DNA of 64,000 nucleotides from Rutidosis leptorrhynchoides (taxonomy: Eukaryota; Streptophyta; Magnoliopsida; Asterales; Asteraceae): NCBI RefSeq assembly GCF_046630445.1, contig NC_092342.1:86063001-86127000 (forward strand). The letters are read 5' to 3'. The translations under genes were made by a program, and so were the position numbers. The notes beneath the pieces were generated by a model, which ran no database searches, was not told the origin of the DNA, and was given only the letters and a program-made list of their open reading frames with translations. Position 1 is the stretch's first letter. Each line of letters starts with the position of its first letter. Of this stretch, positions 39,856 to 53,162 are shown piece after piece.

Positions 39856-40427
39856 TGATCAAGCATAGATTAATCGGGTCGGGTTCGGGGTCCATGCTTG
39901 ACATCAAAGAAGGGGGATTTAAGCGTCAATTGGGTTTAACTCTACGGTCCGGAGTACCGTGAATAACCCCCTGCGAGATGAGGATCTCAGCGGGAACATA
40001 GACCCACCATCGACGGGTAGTCCGGTGAACGATGGCTCGCGCTGGGTTGTAGGATTTGTGTTCGTAGAACGTTACCTGTATATCAAGAGTATCTAGTGAA
40101 ATGCTATAAGTCCAGTAGTGCAGGTATAATTGCGCTATCTAGATAGCGCAGCTAGTTCGTACGTTGATAATAAAAATAGTATGTTTGTAAGTTTCCAAAG
40201 AACGGACCCCTTGTCTTGTGATTCGAGTTCGTTATTTATAGCTACAGTGCCGTTTGCTTATTGGAGCCACGTGTTCCACGTTGCTTTCTTGTCGGTACTG
40301 CCTGGTCATTCGGGGAAGTGCACCAGGGAACAGTACCGTCACTCTTTGCTAGCTGTCGGTCCTTTTATAGAGATCGTGGCAAGTACATGACACGTCATCT
40401 TCATGTAGCGCGCTATCCTAATCTGGC
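39856..40427 (-). repeat. Tat 5' LTR, part 1
   Basis: Same as 22570-22977 plus the start of 27682-27947, without the solo LTR, so it shows the empty site of that insertion. It is itself cut at ctggc (40423-40427) by the next element and continues at 49988. Confidence 0.9.
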
Positions 40428-43262
40428 TGAAAGGACCTGTTCATATACATTATAAACGATTCACAATAGTTGATTACATCGCGAGGTATTTGACCTCTAT
40501 ATGATACATTTTACAAACATTGCATTCGTTTTTAAAAGACAAACTTTCTTTACAACGAAAGTTGACGGTATGCACACCATTTCATAATACATCCAACTAT
40601 AATTGGCTTAATAATAATCTTGATGAACTCAATGACTCGAATGCAACGTCTTTCAAAATATGCCATGAATGACTCCAAGTAATATCCTTAAAATGAGCTA
40701 ATGCACAGCGGAAGATTTCTTTAATACCTGAGAATAAACATGCTTTAAAGCGTCAACCAAAAGGTTGGTGAGTTCATAGGCTTATCATAACAATCATTTC
40801 AATATATTAATAGACCACAAGATTTCTGTTTATAAATATATGTACACTCGCAAGTGTATAAAAGTATTCTATAAGTTGTAGGCACCCAGTAACAAGCCTT
40901 AACGTTCATGTTTTACCCTCTGAAGTACACCAGATCAGGTGTGTTTAAAATAACCTCGAAGTACTAAAGCATCCCATAGTCAGGATGGGGTTTGTCAGGC
41001 CCAATAGATCTATCTTTAGGATTCGCGCCTACCGTACATAGACAAGTAGTTTAATGTTACTAAGCTAAGGGTATATTTCTGGTTTAAACCCACGTAGAAT
41101 TAGTTTTAGTACTTGTGTCTATTTCGTAAAACATTTATAAAAACAGCGCATGTATTCTCAGTCCCAAAAATATATATAAAAGGGAGCAAATGAAACTCAC
41201 ATTTTGCCTTGAAGGTATTTAAATCGCCTTGGTCTCCGATAGATATCACGAACCTAACCATATATATAATATATCAACATATTTTCTTTTTAAGTAATCG
41301 TTACATATATATATACTTTTAATACTTTTAATATTTTCTTAGTCCGTAGTTAGCAGTCCGATGTTAGTGGTCCACAATTAGTTGTTTAAATAAAATAAAT
41401 AAAGACCCCATCGTATTCGTATTGATCAGAATTAATCTCAACCCATGGTACCACGTTGTCAAATGACGTGTTGCGTACATAAAGTACCGTGTTGTCAAAT
41501 GACGTGTTGCGTACAATCATGAGGTCTTATGATTAATCTTCTCGTGTTGTTTACGGGTGGTCCTGAAATATAAAAAATCAAATCATAAGTAATTATATAT
41601 AAAATATCATATTAATTAGGAAAGATATGATTAATTTACTTTTTCTCCAAATATTTTCGTAGCTAAACTAGCTTCGGATACCCAATCTTGTTTTAGTCGT
41701 AGTTTCTTCATTACAACTCCGTTTTTGTTGGTTCAACTTGCCACTTCCTTGTATCGAGTCAAATTTTAAGAATATGAACTGAAAATACCTTAGTTTGTAT
41801 TCGAAATCATAGGTTATAGGTGAAACTTTGGTGAAACTTATGAAAGTGATCATTTTCCATCATAAAAACAACATTTAATGATCATTTTTCTAAAAATACT
41901 TACACTTTGAGTTAAACCATGAAATTTTTATGTGTTAACATATTCATAAGAAATATCATTTTTCCAGAACATGAACTTCCAATTCAAATTTCAAGATGGT
42001 TTTTAATTATCCAACCCAAAACAGCCCCCGGTTGCACTCCGACGACGTAGATTCAGTTTTTAAGATGTTCTTTGTAAAACCAAGTTATATCTTGTTAGGT
42101 TAGCATATTATTATGATATATTACAGGTCTTGAAGTGTTTTAAAAGTCAAGTTAGAAGGATCTATTTAGTTTGCGAACAAGTTTGAAATCATTCAAACTA
42201 TGTTCTTGTTGTTAAAATTTTATACCACAAAATAAGATAGCTATATGAATATGAATTGAATAAGATTATGAACAAGGTTACTACCTCAAGTTACTTGGAC
42301 AAAGTTACTGCAAAAGATAAGAAATAATTTTGGAATCAAAGAGTGGTGGAGTTAGATCAAAAGGTTGGAAGTAAACTTCTTCAAATGGGTGGTTCTTTTG
42401 ATGTGTTCTTGAAAGAGTTTTATTATGGTATTTAAGGCTTGTAATTGAAGCTAAATGATGGGGAAAATGCTTGGAGATGATCAAGTATGAATTTAGGAGT
42501 ATTTTTAGAGAGAAATGAGGGTGTAGGTATGAGAAAATGGAGTGAAGAAATGGTGTTCATTTATAAAAACGTTTTTAGTTTATAAAGAAAGAAAAGGATT
42601 CCTAATTTTGTTTTCTTACTAATAATTCATACTACTTGACAAATTCTATTTACCTCATATCTAGGGCAGTAATAATATTGATTAGGATGTTGATTTGATG
42701 TGTATATACTAATAGTAAATACGTATAGAAGCTGGGTATGATACGGGTACATATACCCTAGATATACGTATAGAAATCTTGAGGAAACGGAACGAGAATT
42801 CAAATATAGCTATCTTTTGTGAATATACTTATATTGTTTTATGTATTTAAGTCCTTAAAAAGTGAATAAATACATTATATATACGATACATGTATAAGCA
42901 TTATAGATTATAAGTATATATATCAAAGAATGTTACGTATAGTTATCGTTTTGAAAACTTAAGTTAGTAATTTCAAAATATACTTATAACTCATTGTCAT
43001 TAGTACACAATGAGATGTTAAACCATCCTTAGATCATGTTAAATATATATAAATACATATATATATACACAAACGTATAATTATCGTATGTTATATAGTT
43101 CGTGATATCATCGGTCATATTGGACGGTCAAACGTTGTGTAAAACTCTTTTCAAAAACACAAGTCTCAACAATTTGGATTGCTTATCATGTTGGTATGGT
43201 TTAATTTATGTAAATATTAATCTCATAAGTATAATTTGGTCGGAAAATTCCGGGTCATTACA
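40428..43262 (-). repeat. 3' LTR of the non-autonomous element (2,835 bp)
   Basis: On the plus strand TGAAAGGACCTG to CGGGTCATTACA; on its own strand TGTAATGACCCGG to GGTCCTTTCA. Contains the LTR module and the candidate intron 41200 to 40728 (473 nt). ORFs inside (for instance 43102-43326) are shared with the other LTR and not supported as genes. Confidence 0.9.
40728..41200 (-). other. Candidate LTR intron
   Basis: Minus strand: donor AAAAT|GTGAGTTTC at 41200, acceptor TTATTCTCAG|GT ending at 40728, 473 nt, 300 nt from the LTR end. The other LTR has the same at 47931 to 47459. Confidence 0.4.
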
Positions 43263-43300
43263 GTACCTACCCGTTAAAGAAATTTCGTCCCCGAAATTTG
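43263..43300 (-). promoter_or_regulatory. Polypurine tract of the non-autonomous element
   Basis: On the minus strand gacgaaatttctttaacg then ggtaggtac lies directly before the LTR start TGTAATGACC. Nearly the same as the tract before 4579. Confidence 0.75.
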
Positions 43301-46300
43301 ATAGAGGTTGTTATGGATTACAATAAGAAGGTTTTCATGACAAATATAAGGTGATAATGGAGTTTTATCATCATTGAGTAATGTAGATAAAACGATTCGA
43401 TTATGCGAAGAATATAAATGAGACTATCATAAAAGAGTGAGATGAGTAAAATATATTCGTCTTAACCGATGACGTAGTTATGATTGATTTCCAGGATTTA
43501 AGGGATTTAAAGAGAATCTTACGTAATAAGATTTTTTTCTTTGGTGATTAAGGAAATCAGGATCTTCTTTGATTATATGCAATAATCTGTTTCGATTGCT
43601 CTATCGGATATTTCACTATAAATTCACCCCTTCGTTTCCTTATTTTCCACGACTCACACCTTCTATTCTTTCTCCCTTGATTCTTACTTTAAAGCATTCA
43701 TCAATATGCTCCATCCAGTCCTGATTCTTGATATACTCCTAACTTTTATATCTGTCATTCTTTTTTTTCATCTACCACCAGAAGAATCTATTTACTTCTA
43801 CTATACTCTTGTGTTTATAGTGTTTCTAATTCTCCCGTGTCTCTATATTGCTATCTGCATCGATATACACGGTTTGTAATTTCGAGGTTATTATCGAAGT
43901 TTATATTCTTCATTATTTTTCGGAGCTTCATGCTTTCGTTTTCTCTTCCCGACTTCGAGTCAAGCGAGTAATGGTCCGGAATTCGTAGATATGAAATTCA
44001 GAATGAACATAGCTAATGCTCTAAGAAGAAAATGGTAATAGAACGATTTTGATTTGTTAAATTACCAGAATACCCTGGAGAAGACCGAGTCATCCAGAAA
44101 AATATTCTCTTGATATGTTTAGAGATTAGATAGAATGTAAGAGTCGTGTAAATGGCACATGATGATGGTACTGTGAATCATCATGCTTCATTAGAAACTC
44201 AGCATGACTTACTGTAATATAATGATGTTGATCAAGTGTCATTATACTAATCCATGCTTCAGTTCCCAACACTACTTCAAAACATTCATATTTTAAACTC
44301 GAAGGTTTTAGAATTTAGAAACTAACACAGTTTCTTTTATGTTGCAGATATTATGGAGAGATAAATGATCTCAGATAAGAATAGTTGTGAAAATATCACC
44401 AGAAATATGGAGGATATTTATAATAGAACATACGAGAATATCTTAGAATTTCTAATATCAATGGATGAAGAAGAAGATTTGTCTGTGAAGGTTTAGAATG
44501 AGAAATAAGATGTTTGCTAACGATTTCAGCAGGCACAGAATCATTTGGATTCTTTGAAGGCAAACTTATTCTTTGTGATTTGTCCACGGCTTTCTTCATA
44601 GTTTCACATAATCCGCTTTTCGGTACTAAATTTTCTATCGAGCGTTCCTAACACTCCTTTCTTTATCATCAAACTTTTGGCCATTAAGATCATCTACAAC
44701 ATGCTGCTTCGTCAGCAATTTCAAAGTTAACTGATCTGGGTCATCGGTTATCAAACCGAGGTAGTTTCGGGAGAATTGTGTTTTTAGAATGATTAATCGC
44801 TGATGGTAATATTGTGGAATATTAAAGGTTCCCCAGTAACAATAAAGAGTACGCATATATATCGCGGTTATAATAAAGTTGTTTCGGATGAAAAGTCGAA
44901 GTTAACTTGCTGGAGCTGTGACAAAATTAGCTACTTTGGAAAGGGATGGCAAAACGATCTTCGGTAATAACAATGTCAAAGGAACTAGAGCAGATACATG
45001 TCAAACGTTTACTCAGTTTCTGAGGGTTTTTCAGGTGCATAACTATATGCATCAATCTTTTCTTCCGTAGATGAAGTGCGGTTGGTTTATCCTCTCGATT
45101 GAGGTATTTTTAAGAATCATGATAGATTTGAACGCTGATTGTAATCGTCGAGATACAATGAGGTTTAAGATGAAATCAAGTGGCAATCTTGAAGAAATGT
45201 TTAGTTTCATATGTTATAATCAATATTTTAATTCATTTTAATTGTCCAATGTCATTAGTCCACAGTCGAGAGTCCACAGTAACAGTCCAATAGTTCATAT
45301 ATAGTTTAATATATAATATACGAATTAATTAATACGTGTCGTGACCCGTATACGTCTCAGACTCGATCACAACTCAAACTATATATATTATTGTAGAACC
45401 AACCTCAACCCTGTATAGAGAACTCGATCATTACTGCATATAGAGTGTCTATGGTGATTCCAAATAATATATATAGATGCGTCGATATAATATGTCAAAA
45501 CATTGTATACGTGTCTCGATATTTAAAGTGCGTAAAATAATTACAGAAATTAAATGACGATAAATAAAAGTGTGATAATTAAATTGCGATAAATAAACTG
45601 CGATAAATAAAATGTAATCAGTTAGCTAGGAACAGTTAGCTGGAACAGTTAGCGTGGATTCTTAACAAAATTTTTCATAGTTAATTTGTTTGTTTCTAAC
45701 AGATTTTATTTTGTCATATGTTTTCTTCATATGCCACTTGTTGGATTCTGGGAAGTTAAAATCCAAATATGAAATTGAATGAAAATGGTTATTCTGCGGT
45801 GAACGGATACATATATCGGTGGTTGTAAGTAGGATAGTAAATGACTATTGAATCAGCTTCGACGAATATACAATGTAACTTATTAAGATGAAATCTAATT
45901 ATTCCTCGGGTATTACCTACCCGTTAAAAAAAAATTTCACCATTAATATTTTGTACAAAAGAACTTTTAATTACAATCTTTATGAAAACATATATACATA
46001 TATATTTTCTTCAGATGAAATCATGAATTTAATGAGTTAATATGATATTAATCTCATTTGCTTTTCGGTTTGAGCTAGAATAAGAAATCTCTAAAACTTT
46101 TTGAAACTACATATTCTTCGCAGAATATCAATGAAGTTATGGATCAATACTTCATCGTTCATTATTGTTGGTACTCCATGGTATCTATGGTGCGTATGAT
46201 GTTGATGTTTGTGGGACAGATTATGATGTCGAGACGTGTGATGCGGATGTTGTTTGTTAGTGGTGATGATGGTATTGTTGATGTTATTGATGGTGGTGCT

Positions 46301-46302
46301 GA
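43276..46302 (-). other. Interior of the non-autonomous element, no pol genes
   Basis: About 3 kb of AT-rich sequence with only short, unrecognised ORFs on both strands. No zinc knuckle, RT, RNase H or integrase motif could be found. Confidence 0.7.
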
Positions 46303-46749
46303 TTACGCTGCTGGTGCTGCTGCTGGAGTTTGCAACCTTCGCACCATGTTCTCCAAAGCCGTCACGCGAGCGCGAAGTTCGTTAACTTCTGCTAGTACAC
46401 CTGGATGATTGGCGGTTGGAGCGAGCGAATGAACAAGATTTGTAATATGGGATAGTATATAATCGTGACGAGATACTCTAGAAATGAGAGAGAAAATGGT
46501 GTTTCGAATAGGTTCGCCGGTAAGTGCTTCAGGTTCATCGCCAAGAGGGCAATTTGGTGGATGGAATGGATCACCTTCTTCTTGTCTCCAGTGATTTAGT
46601 ATATTACGAACCCATCCCCAATTCATCCAGAATAGATGATGGGAAATTGGTTGATCCATTCCGGTGACGCTGCTTTCGGAGCTTGAATGGAAATCCATAT
46701 CGGCATAACTGTCGGAATCTGAAGAATTCGAACTAGATGCGGAATCCAT
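46303..46749 (-). CDS. Short gag-like leader ORF of the non-autonomous element
   Basis: 148 codons from MDSASSSNSSDSDSYADMD. Serine/aspartate-rich N-terminus, then MDQPISHHLFWMNWGWV and GDPFHPPNC, and a heptad-like stretch VLAEVNELRARVTALENMVRRL ahead of an alanine-proline tail. It stands where gag would start, 400 bp after the PBS. It may be the N-terminal part of a Tekay-type gag or an element-specific protein; no capsid core or zinc knuckle follows. The upstream ATG at 46944 would add 65 residues without visible similarity, so I chose the inner start. It is the only open frame of note, which suggests it is kept for a purpose. Confidence 0.5.
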   Translation of the reverse strand: MDSASSSNSSDSDSYADMDFHSSSESSVTGMDQPISHHLFWMNWGWVRNILNHWRQEEGDPFHPPNCPLGDEPEALTGEPIRNTIFSLISRVSRHDYILSHITNLVHSLAPTANHPGVLAEVNELRARVTALENMVRRLQTPAAAPAA

Positions 46750-47142
46750 CTTGTATAATGGGAAAAATGAATTTTTGGTATGGAATAGATTATAGGAGTT
46801 AGATTTGGTACTCTTCAATACATAATTTACATATGTATATATAATACCAAAATCCCGTAAATTACGGAGAATCTTTGAAAAGATATCAGTCAAAGTTCGC
46901 AATAACAGGTATGCTAAGATAAGAATTCGTCTATACACTATCAATGCAGTAAATGTAGTAAAACGTGTCTAGACTTATGAATGATAAGCAGGTAATTTCC
47001 TAAGGATGATAAGCAGATGATTTACGACTAGAAATGATAAGCAAAACTTTTGACATGTAGACACGGGCGAAGTCCAGACTCATTAATATCCTAACAACTA
47101 CTAGTTAGACACACTAATGCAAGACCTGGTTCGCTACGACCA

Positions 47143-47158
47143 CCGCTCTGATACCAAC
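47143..47158 (-). promoter_or_regulatory. Primer-binding site of the non-autonomous element
   Basis: On the minus strand the LTR end CCTTTCA is followed by gttggtatcagagcgg, matching initiator tRNA-Met. It confirms the minus orientation. Confidence 0.85.
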
Positions 47159-49982
47159 TGAAAGGACCCGTTCATATACATTATAAACGATTCACAATAG
47201 TTGATTACATCGCGAGGTATTTGACCTCTATGTGATACATTTTACAAATATTGCATTCGTTTTTAAAAGACAAACTTTCTTTACAACGAAAGTTGACGGC
47301 ATGCACACCATTTCATAATACATCCAACTATAATTGGCTTAATAATAATCTTGATGAACTCAATGACTCGAATGCAACGTCTTTCAAAATATGCCATGAA
47401 TGACTCCGAGTAATATCCTTAAAATGAGCTAATGCACAGCGGAAGATTTCTTTAATACCTGAGAATAAACATGCTTTAAAGCGTCAACCAAAAGGTTGGT
47501 GAGTTCATAGGTTTATCATAACAATCATTTCAATATATTAATAGACCACAAGATTTCCGTTTATAAATATATGTACACTCGCAAGTGTATAAAAGTATTC
47601 TATAAGTTGTAGGCACAAAGTAACAAGCCTTAACGTTCATGTTTTACCCTCTGAAGTACACCAGATTAGGTGTGTTTAAAATAACCTCTAAGAACTAAAG
47701 CATCCCATAGTCAGGATGGGGTTTGTCAGGCCCAATAGATCTATCTTTAGGATTCGCGCCTACCATACATAGACAAGTAGTTTAATGTTACTAAGCTAAG
47801 GGTATATTTCTGGTTTAAACCCACGTAGAATTAGTTTTAGTACTTGTGTCTATTTCGTAAAACATTTATAAAAACAGCGCATGTATTCTCAGTTCCAAAA
47901 ATATATATATAAGGGAGCAAATGAAACTCACATTTTGCCTTGAAGGTATTTAATTCGACTTGGTCTCCGATAGATATCACGAACCTAACCATATATATAA
48001 TATATCAACATATTTTCTTTTTAAGTAATCGTTACATATATATATACTTTTAATATTTTCTTAGTCCGTAGTTAGCAGTCCGATGTTAGTGGTCCACAAT
48101 TAGTTGTTTAAATAAAATAAATAAAGACCCCATCGTATTCGTATTGATCAGAATTAATCTCAACCCATGGTACCATGTTGTCAAATGACGTGTTGCGTAC
48201 ATAAAGTACCGTGTTGTCAAATGACGTGTTGCGTACAATCATAAGGTCTTATGATTAATCTTCTCGTGTTGTTTACGGGTGGTCCTGAAATATATAAAAT
48301 CAAATCATAAGTAATTATATATAAAATATCATATTAATTAGGAAAGATATGATTAATTTACTTTTTCTCCAAATATTTTCGTAGCTAAACTAGCTTCGGA
48401 TACCCAATCTTGTTTTAGTCGTAGTTTCTTCATTACAACTCCGTTTTTGTTGGTTCAACTTGCCACTTCCTTGGATCGAGTCAAATTTTAAGAATATGAA
48501 CTGAAAATACCTTAGTTTGTATTCGAAATCATAGGTTATAGGTCAAACTTTGGTGAAACTTATGAAAGTGATCATTTTCCATCATAAAAACAACATTTAA
48601 TGATCATTTTTCTAAAAATACTTACACTTTGAGTTAAACCATGAAATTTTTATGTGTTAACATATTTATAAGAAATATCATTTTTCTAGAACATGAACTT
48701 CCAATTCAAAGTTCAAGATGGTTTTTAATTATCCAACCCAAAACAGCCCCCGGTTGCACTCCGACGACGTAGATTCAGTTTTTAATATGTTCTTTGTAAA
48801 ACCAAGTTATATCTTGTTAGGTTAACATATCATTATGATATATTACAGGTCTTGAGGTGTTTTAAAAGTCAAGTTAGAAGGATCTATTTAGTTTGCGAAC
48901 AAGTTTGAAATCATTCAAACTATGTTCTTGTTGTTAAAATTTTATACCACAAAATAAGATAGCTATATGAATATGAATTGAAAAAGATTATGAACAAGGT
49001 TACAACCTCAAGTTACTTGGACAAAGTTACTGCAAAAGATAAGAAATAATTTTGGAATCAAAGAGTGGTGGAGTTAGATCAAAAGGTTGGAAGTAAACTT
49101 CTTCAAATGGGTGGTTATTTTGATGTGTTCTTGAAAGAGTTTTATTATGGTATTTAAGGCTTGTAATTGAAGCTAAATGATGGGAAAAATGCTTGGAGAT
49201 GATCAAGTATGAAGTTAGGAGTATTTTGATAGAGAAATGAGGGTGTAGGTATGAGAAAATGGAGTGAAGAAATGGTGTTCATTTATAAAAACATTTTTAG
49301 TTTATAAAGAAAGAAAAGGATTCCTAATTTTGTTTTCTTACTAATAATTCATACTACTTGACAAATTCTAGTTACCTCATATCTAGGGCAGTAATAATGT
49401 TGATTAGGATGTTGATTTGATGTGTATATACCAATAGTAAATACGTATAGAAGCTGGGTATGATACGGGTACATATAGCCTAGATATACGTATAGAAATT
49501 TTGAGGAAACGGAACGAGAATTCAAATATAGCTATCTTTTGTGAATATACTTATATTGTTTTATGTATTTAAGTCCTTAAAAAGTGAATAAATACATTAT
49601 ATATACGATACATGTATAAGCATTATAGATTATAAGTATATATATCAAAGAATGTTACGTATAGTTATCGTTTTGAAAACTTAAGTTAGTAATTTCAAAA
49701 TATACTTATAACTCATTGTCATTAGTACACAATGAGATGTTAAACCATCCTTAGATCATGTTAAATATATATAAATACATATATATACACAAACGTATAA
49801 TTATCGTATGTTATATAGTTCGTGATATCATCGGTCATATTGGACGGTCAAACGTTGTGTAAAACTCTTTTCAAAAACACAAGTCTCAACAATTTGGATT
49901 GCTTATCATGTTGGTATGGTTTAATTTATGTAAATATTAATCTCATAAGTATAATTTGGTCGGAAAATTCCGGGTCATTACA
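47159..49982 (-). repeat. 5' LTR of the non-autonomous element (2,824 bp)
   Basis: Nearly identical to 40428-43262; a 9-bp deletion (one copy of a taatacttt duplication) near 48050 is the largest difference. Confidence 0.9.
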
Positions 49983-49987
49983 CTGGC

Positions 49988-50083
49988 GCACATTTACTTG
50001 CGCCTGAAGTGCCAGAGCGTGAGGGATGTGCATATATGGTGCAAGTGTGATGCGCAACACGAGCCAATCGGGTATGCGTATCA
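49988..50083 (-). repeat. Tat 5' LTR, part 2
   Basis: Rest of the Tat LTR after the insertion; gcacatttacttgcgcc to ggtatgcgtatca, matching the end of 27682-27947. Confidence 0.85.
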
Positions 50084-50263
50084 TTACTAGTAGTGTTTTT
50101 TTTTTTTTTTTTTGATGAAGGATGATCAGTTATTCTTTAGCTTTTCCATAATTTCCTTTTATCATGCATCCCTTCTTGAACCGTATTGAATACTTTTTCG
50201 GAGCTTCTTTTTTTACAGATTCTGCTAGTTTCCTCGAAATCTTGAAAGTATGCTATATATATG

Positions 50264-50295
<32 letters not shown>

Positions 50296-50335
50296 AGTAT
50301 GTATGTATGTATGTGTGTCTGTATGTATGTATGTA

Positions 50336-50367
<32 letters not shown>

Positions 50368-51046
50368 GAGCATCTTCGCTTTTTCTTCGAGGTCTTCTTT
50401 TGACGGTAGACTTCATAGATACTTTGCGGGAACGATTGTTGTTTTCTATTGCTTTTCTCTTCCCCGAATGATCATATGCCTTTGGTAAAGGTGGTGAATG
50501 GTAAACGGTAACTTTTTGAAGCGAATATGTTTGGTGAGTGAGAGTTTTGTGCTATGGAATGGAACCGAAACGGAAGTTTTTTTGTCTCCATTTTCATGTC
50601 TTTAGCTCGTCTCGTACCGCTTCCATGTTGTGTCTCCATTTTCTCATCCAATTGTTATTTTTGTTTGTGCTGTTTCGTTTTTTCAATCATAATAGCAAAC
50701 ATAAAAGACATGAATTAAACATCATAAATAAAATATGAATCTAAGTGGATCATCCTATGCGCGGATGTATAAACCATAAAAATTCATAAGTAGTGCAGAA
50801 ATAAATTTAGCTAAACATGACATAATGTAATAAGATGGAAAGGATAGAGTGGTATCATTGTTCGTTTGTCGCTATGTATTGCATACATGTCATGGGTCCT
50901 CGGGGTATACTAAGAGTTGATTCTCCTTCGTCTCCCTGATCAACTGACAGAAGATCCTCAGGTGGCGGGATACCACTCCCAAAATTAAGTGCTTTCAACC
51001 AACTCGATCCTACGGTCTCCGTTACATCAGTGTGGGACCCAAATCA
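50084..51046. other. Flank right of the Tat element: simple repeats, no gene
   Basis: A T16-17 run at 50096-50113, a (TATG)n stretch from about 50260 to 50335 merging into (AT)n to 50367, then AT-rich sequence. ORFs made of Tyr-Ile or Cys-Met-Tyr are products of these repeats. Probably the downstream part of the Athila-like element. Confidence 0.5.
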
Positions 51047-52509
51047 CTATATACTACCAAATTGAAGAAATGCTGCCTCATCTAACCCCCTATTCATTGA
51101 TGCAAGGTTCCATGCTTGATCCATGTTTGATACCACTCGGGTGGTTGCAGCAGTCTGTCGGTGAATGCTCATGGAGGCATGCAAATAATTAGGGCTGATG
51201 GTGGATGTCCCAAAGATACTAGTGGTGAGATCATATAAATAAGAGGTACCTGTGTTGTATGTAGAAGGAAATGGATCATGAACCCAAGTCTGCTGAGCAT
51301 ATCGGGAAGTGATGCTGCCAGGATAGTCAGTGTTCCTCAAGTGGTGGGCTCGGATCGGTAAGACAGGATGTGGAAGAGGCATGTATCCTCTTTCTTCAGT
51401 CACATGTGAATCGATGACGAAATGGTTTTCATAAGTCTGAGCATGTGCGAACCAAAACCCCTCAGCCGGAATATCCTCCATGTAATAATCAAACATCTGG
51501 TAAGTCCAGAGTGGCGTCTCCTACTTCTTCGAGTTGTCTGTACGTCAACTCGGAACTCATCATCCCCTATCTCTACCCATTGTATCAATCTATCCACAAA
51601 GCCTGGAACATGCGGGACTCGAACCACTATCAGCCTGTTTCTCGCAATCATAACCATCTGCATCCTACTCAATAAGCGGTAATCTATCTTCTGTGACCCC
51701 GTGAGTGCCCTATATCCCTTCTTAACAATATCCTGTAACAAACCTAGCCATTTAAGAACTCGTGTAAACAAGGCTCCTAAAACTGGAATAAAATAAGTTG
51801 CGAATTCTTCTCGATATTTAGTGCTCTAGCTATAAAGTAAGCTACTTGAATATTATCATGATCAATATTGAGTGCATAAGTCGAAGATCATTCTTGCTGA
51901 CTTCCCCACCATGTCGTGACCTGGGAGTATAGAATGCGAGATGAGGTGGTGGTGGATTTGGTGGACTAGATTGTTAAATTTGAAGCCTTGATTCGAGCTT
52001 CCCAAGGTACCACATTTGATATATTTTAATAAACTGTGGAGATGTCATGGAGTTGACTAAGGTCTATCTTTCCATTAAAGAACTGACGGGAACTGAGTTG
52101 TCTTTCTGAATATAGTCCGGCGAGTTGAGCAAATCGGGCTAATGACATGTGATGTACGATATTCTGGTGTCTGAATCGTACACTAACTTCAATATTTTAA
52201 TCAGTGGTATGCTCATTGAAGTTCCACGTGGCCATAAATTCGTCGTATGGCTCTACGTACACATATTCCTCGATACTAAACAAATTCTTCCATGCCCGAT
52301 GTCTACAGTTTCCAGATCGAAATATGTTGTTCTCCAATTCCGTTGCCCAACCACAATTTCTCATTAGATCCCAATCTATAACCTTGAGATGCCCTAGCTT
52401 TCTATTCATCCATCTCCTCATAAATGGCTCATGGATGGAAGCATCATCTTGCCCTTGAAGTGACGGTGGAAGCTCATCTTCGTCAGTGATGAACACTCGT
52501 AGAGGCATC
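51047..52509 (-). pseudogene. Athila-like ORF1 (retrotransposon ORF-1 family), decayed
   Basis: Minus strand from MPLRVFITDEDELPP with RKLGHLKVIDWDLMRNCGW, then AYVEPYD-like EEYVYVEPYDEFMATWNF; other frames continue with VHHMSLARFAQLAGLYSER (about 52150-52090), later ALTGSQKIDYRLLSRMQMV (51771-51400) and MEDIPAEGFWFAHAQ (51496-51047). The order and wording (a surface like 'LSLAEFGLxxGLY') recall the Arabidopsis retrotransposon ORF-1 family of Athila elements. At least three frame changes and several stops; a non-functional remnant. Identification is from memory of the family and only moderately sure. Confidence 0.45.
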
Positions 52510-52568
52510 TGAAAATACAAAGATAGGCAAAGGTAGATTAGATGTTCCAAAAATAACAAAACACGTAT

Positions 52569-52705
<137 letters not shown>

Positions 52706-52845
52706 TATACATATATAAGAATACGTGAGATATTTCAAAAAAATTCGAAATGTGGGCTTTAAAATTAGTACTTTTCCATATATCTGCTAACACGAAATTA
52801 TAACTAAAATTTCCTGCAAACAATTCTTAAACGTACTATAATATA

Positions 52846-53092
52846 GACAAAATTGCTGAAACGGTCCCTGTGGTTTGTATCAAAAATCACGTTTAGTCCC
52901 TGTGGTTTTTTTCTGATGGACTTGATCCTTGTCGTATGTAACTTGAGCTGATTTAGTCCCTATTTCTGACGTCCGTTTAATTAAACCGTTTAGTGGACGC
53001 ATGTGACAAAAACGTGATGGGTAATCTCGGAATTTTGCAATTTCTTGATTGAATCAAACCTCAGGGACTATTAATACATTCACCTAACTATC
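52846..53092 (+). repeat. Left TIR of the MULE (247 bp)
   Basis: Pairs with 57484-57730. It contains repeated words gtccctgtggttt and tagtccct that occur two or three times per TIR, which may be transposase-binding sites. Confidence 0.93.
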
Positions 53093-53162
53093 GTACCTAG
53101 TAAACCATTGAAATTGAAACAGATGCTAAACCCTTGAACTGAAATTGTAACCTAAATCGACA

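Larger units (their letters stand above)
40428..49982 (-). mobile_element. Non-autonomous Tekay-type element (9,555 bp), TSD ctggc
   Basis: Complete element with two long LTRs (40428-43262 and 47159-49982), TSD ctggc at 40423-40427 and 49983-49987, PBS and PPT. By eye the LTRs differ at about 45 positions in 2.83 kb (roughly 1.6 percent) plus a few small indels, so it is young. The 3.9-kb interior has one short ORF and no pol, so it must borrow enzymes from an autonomous relative. It sits in the Tat 5' LTR. Confidence 0.92.
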
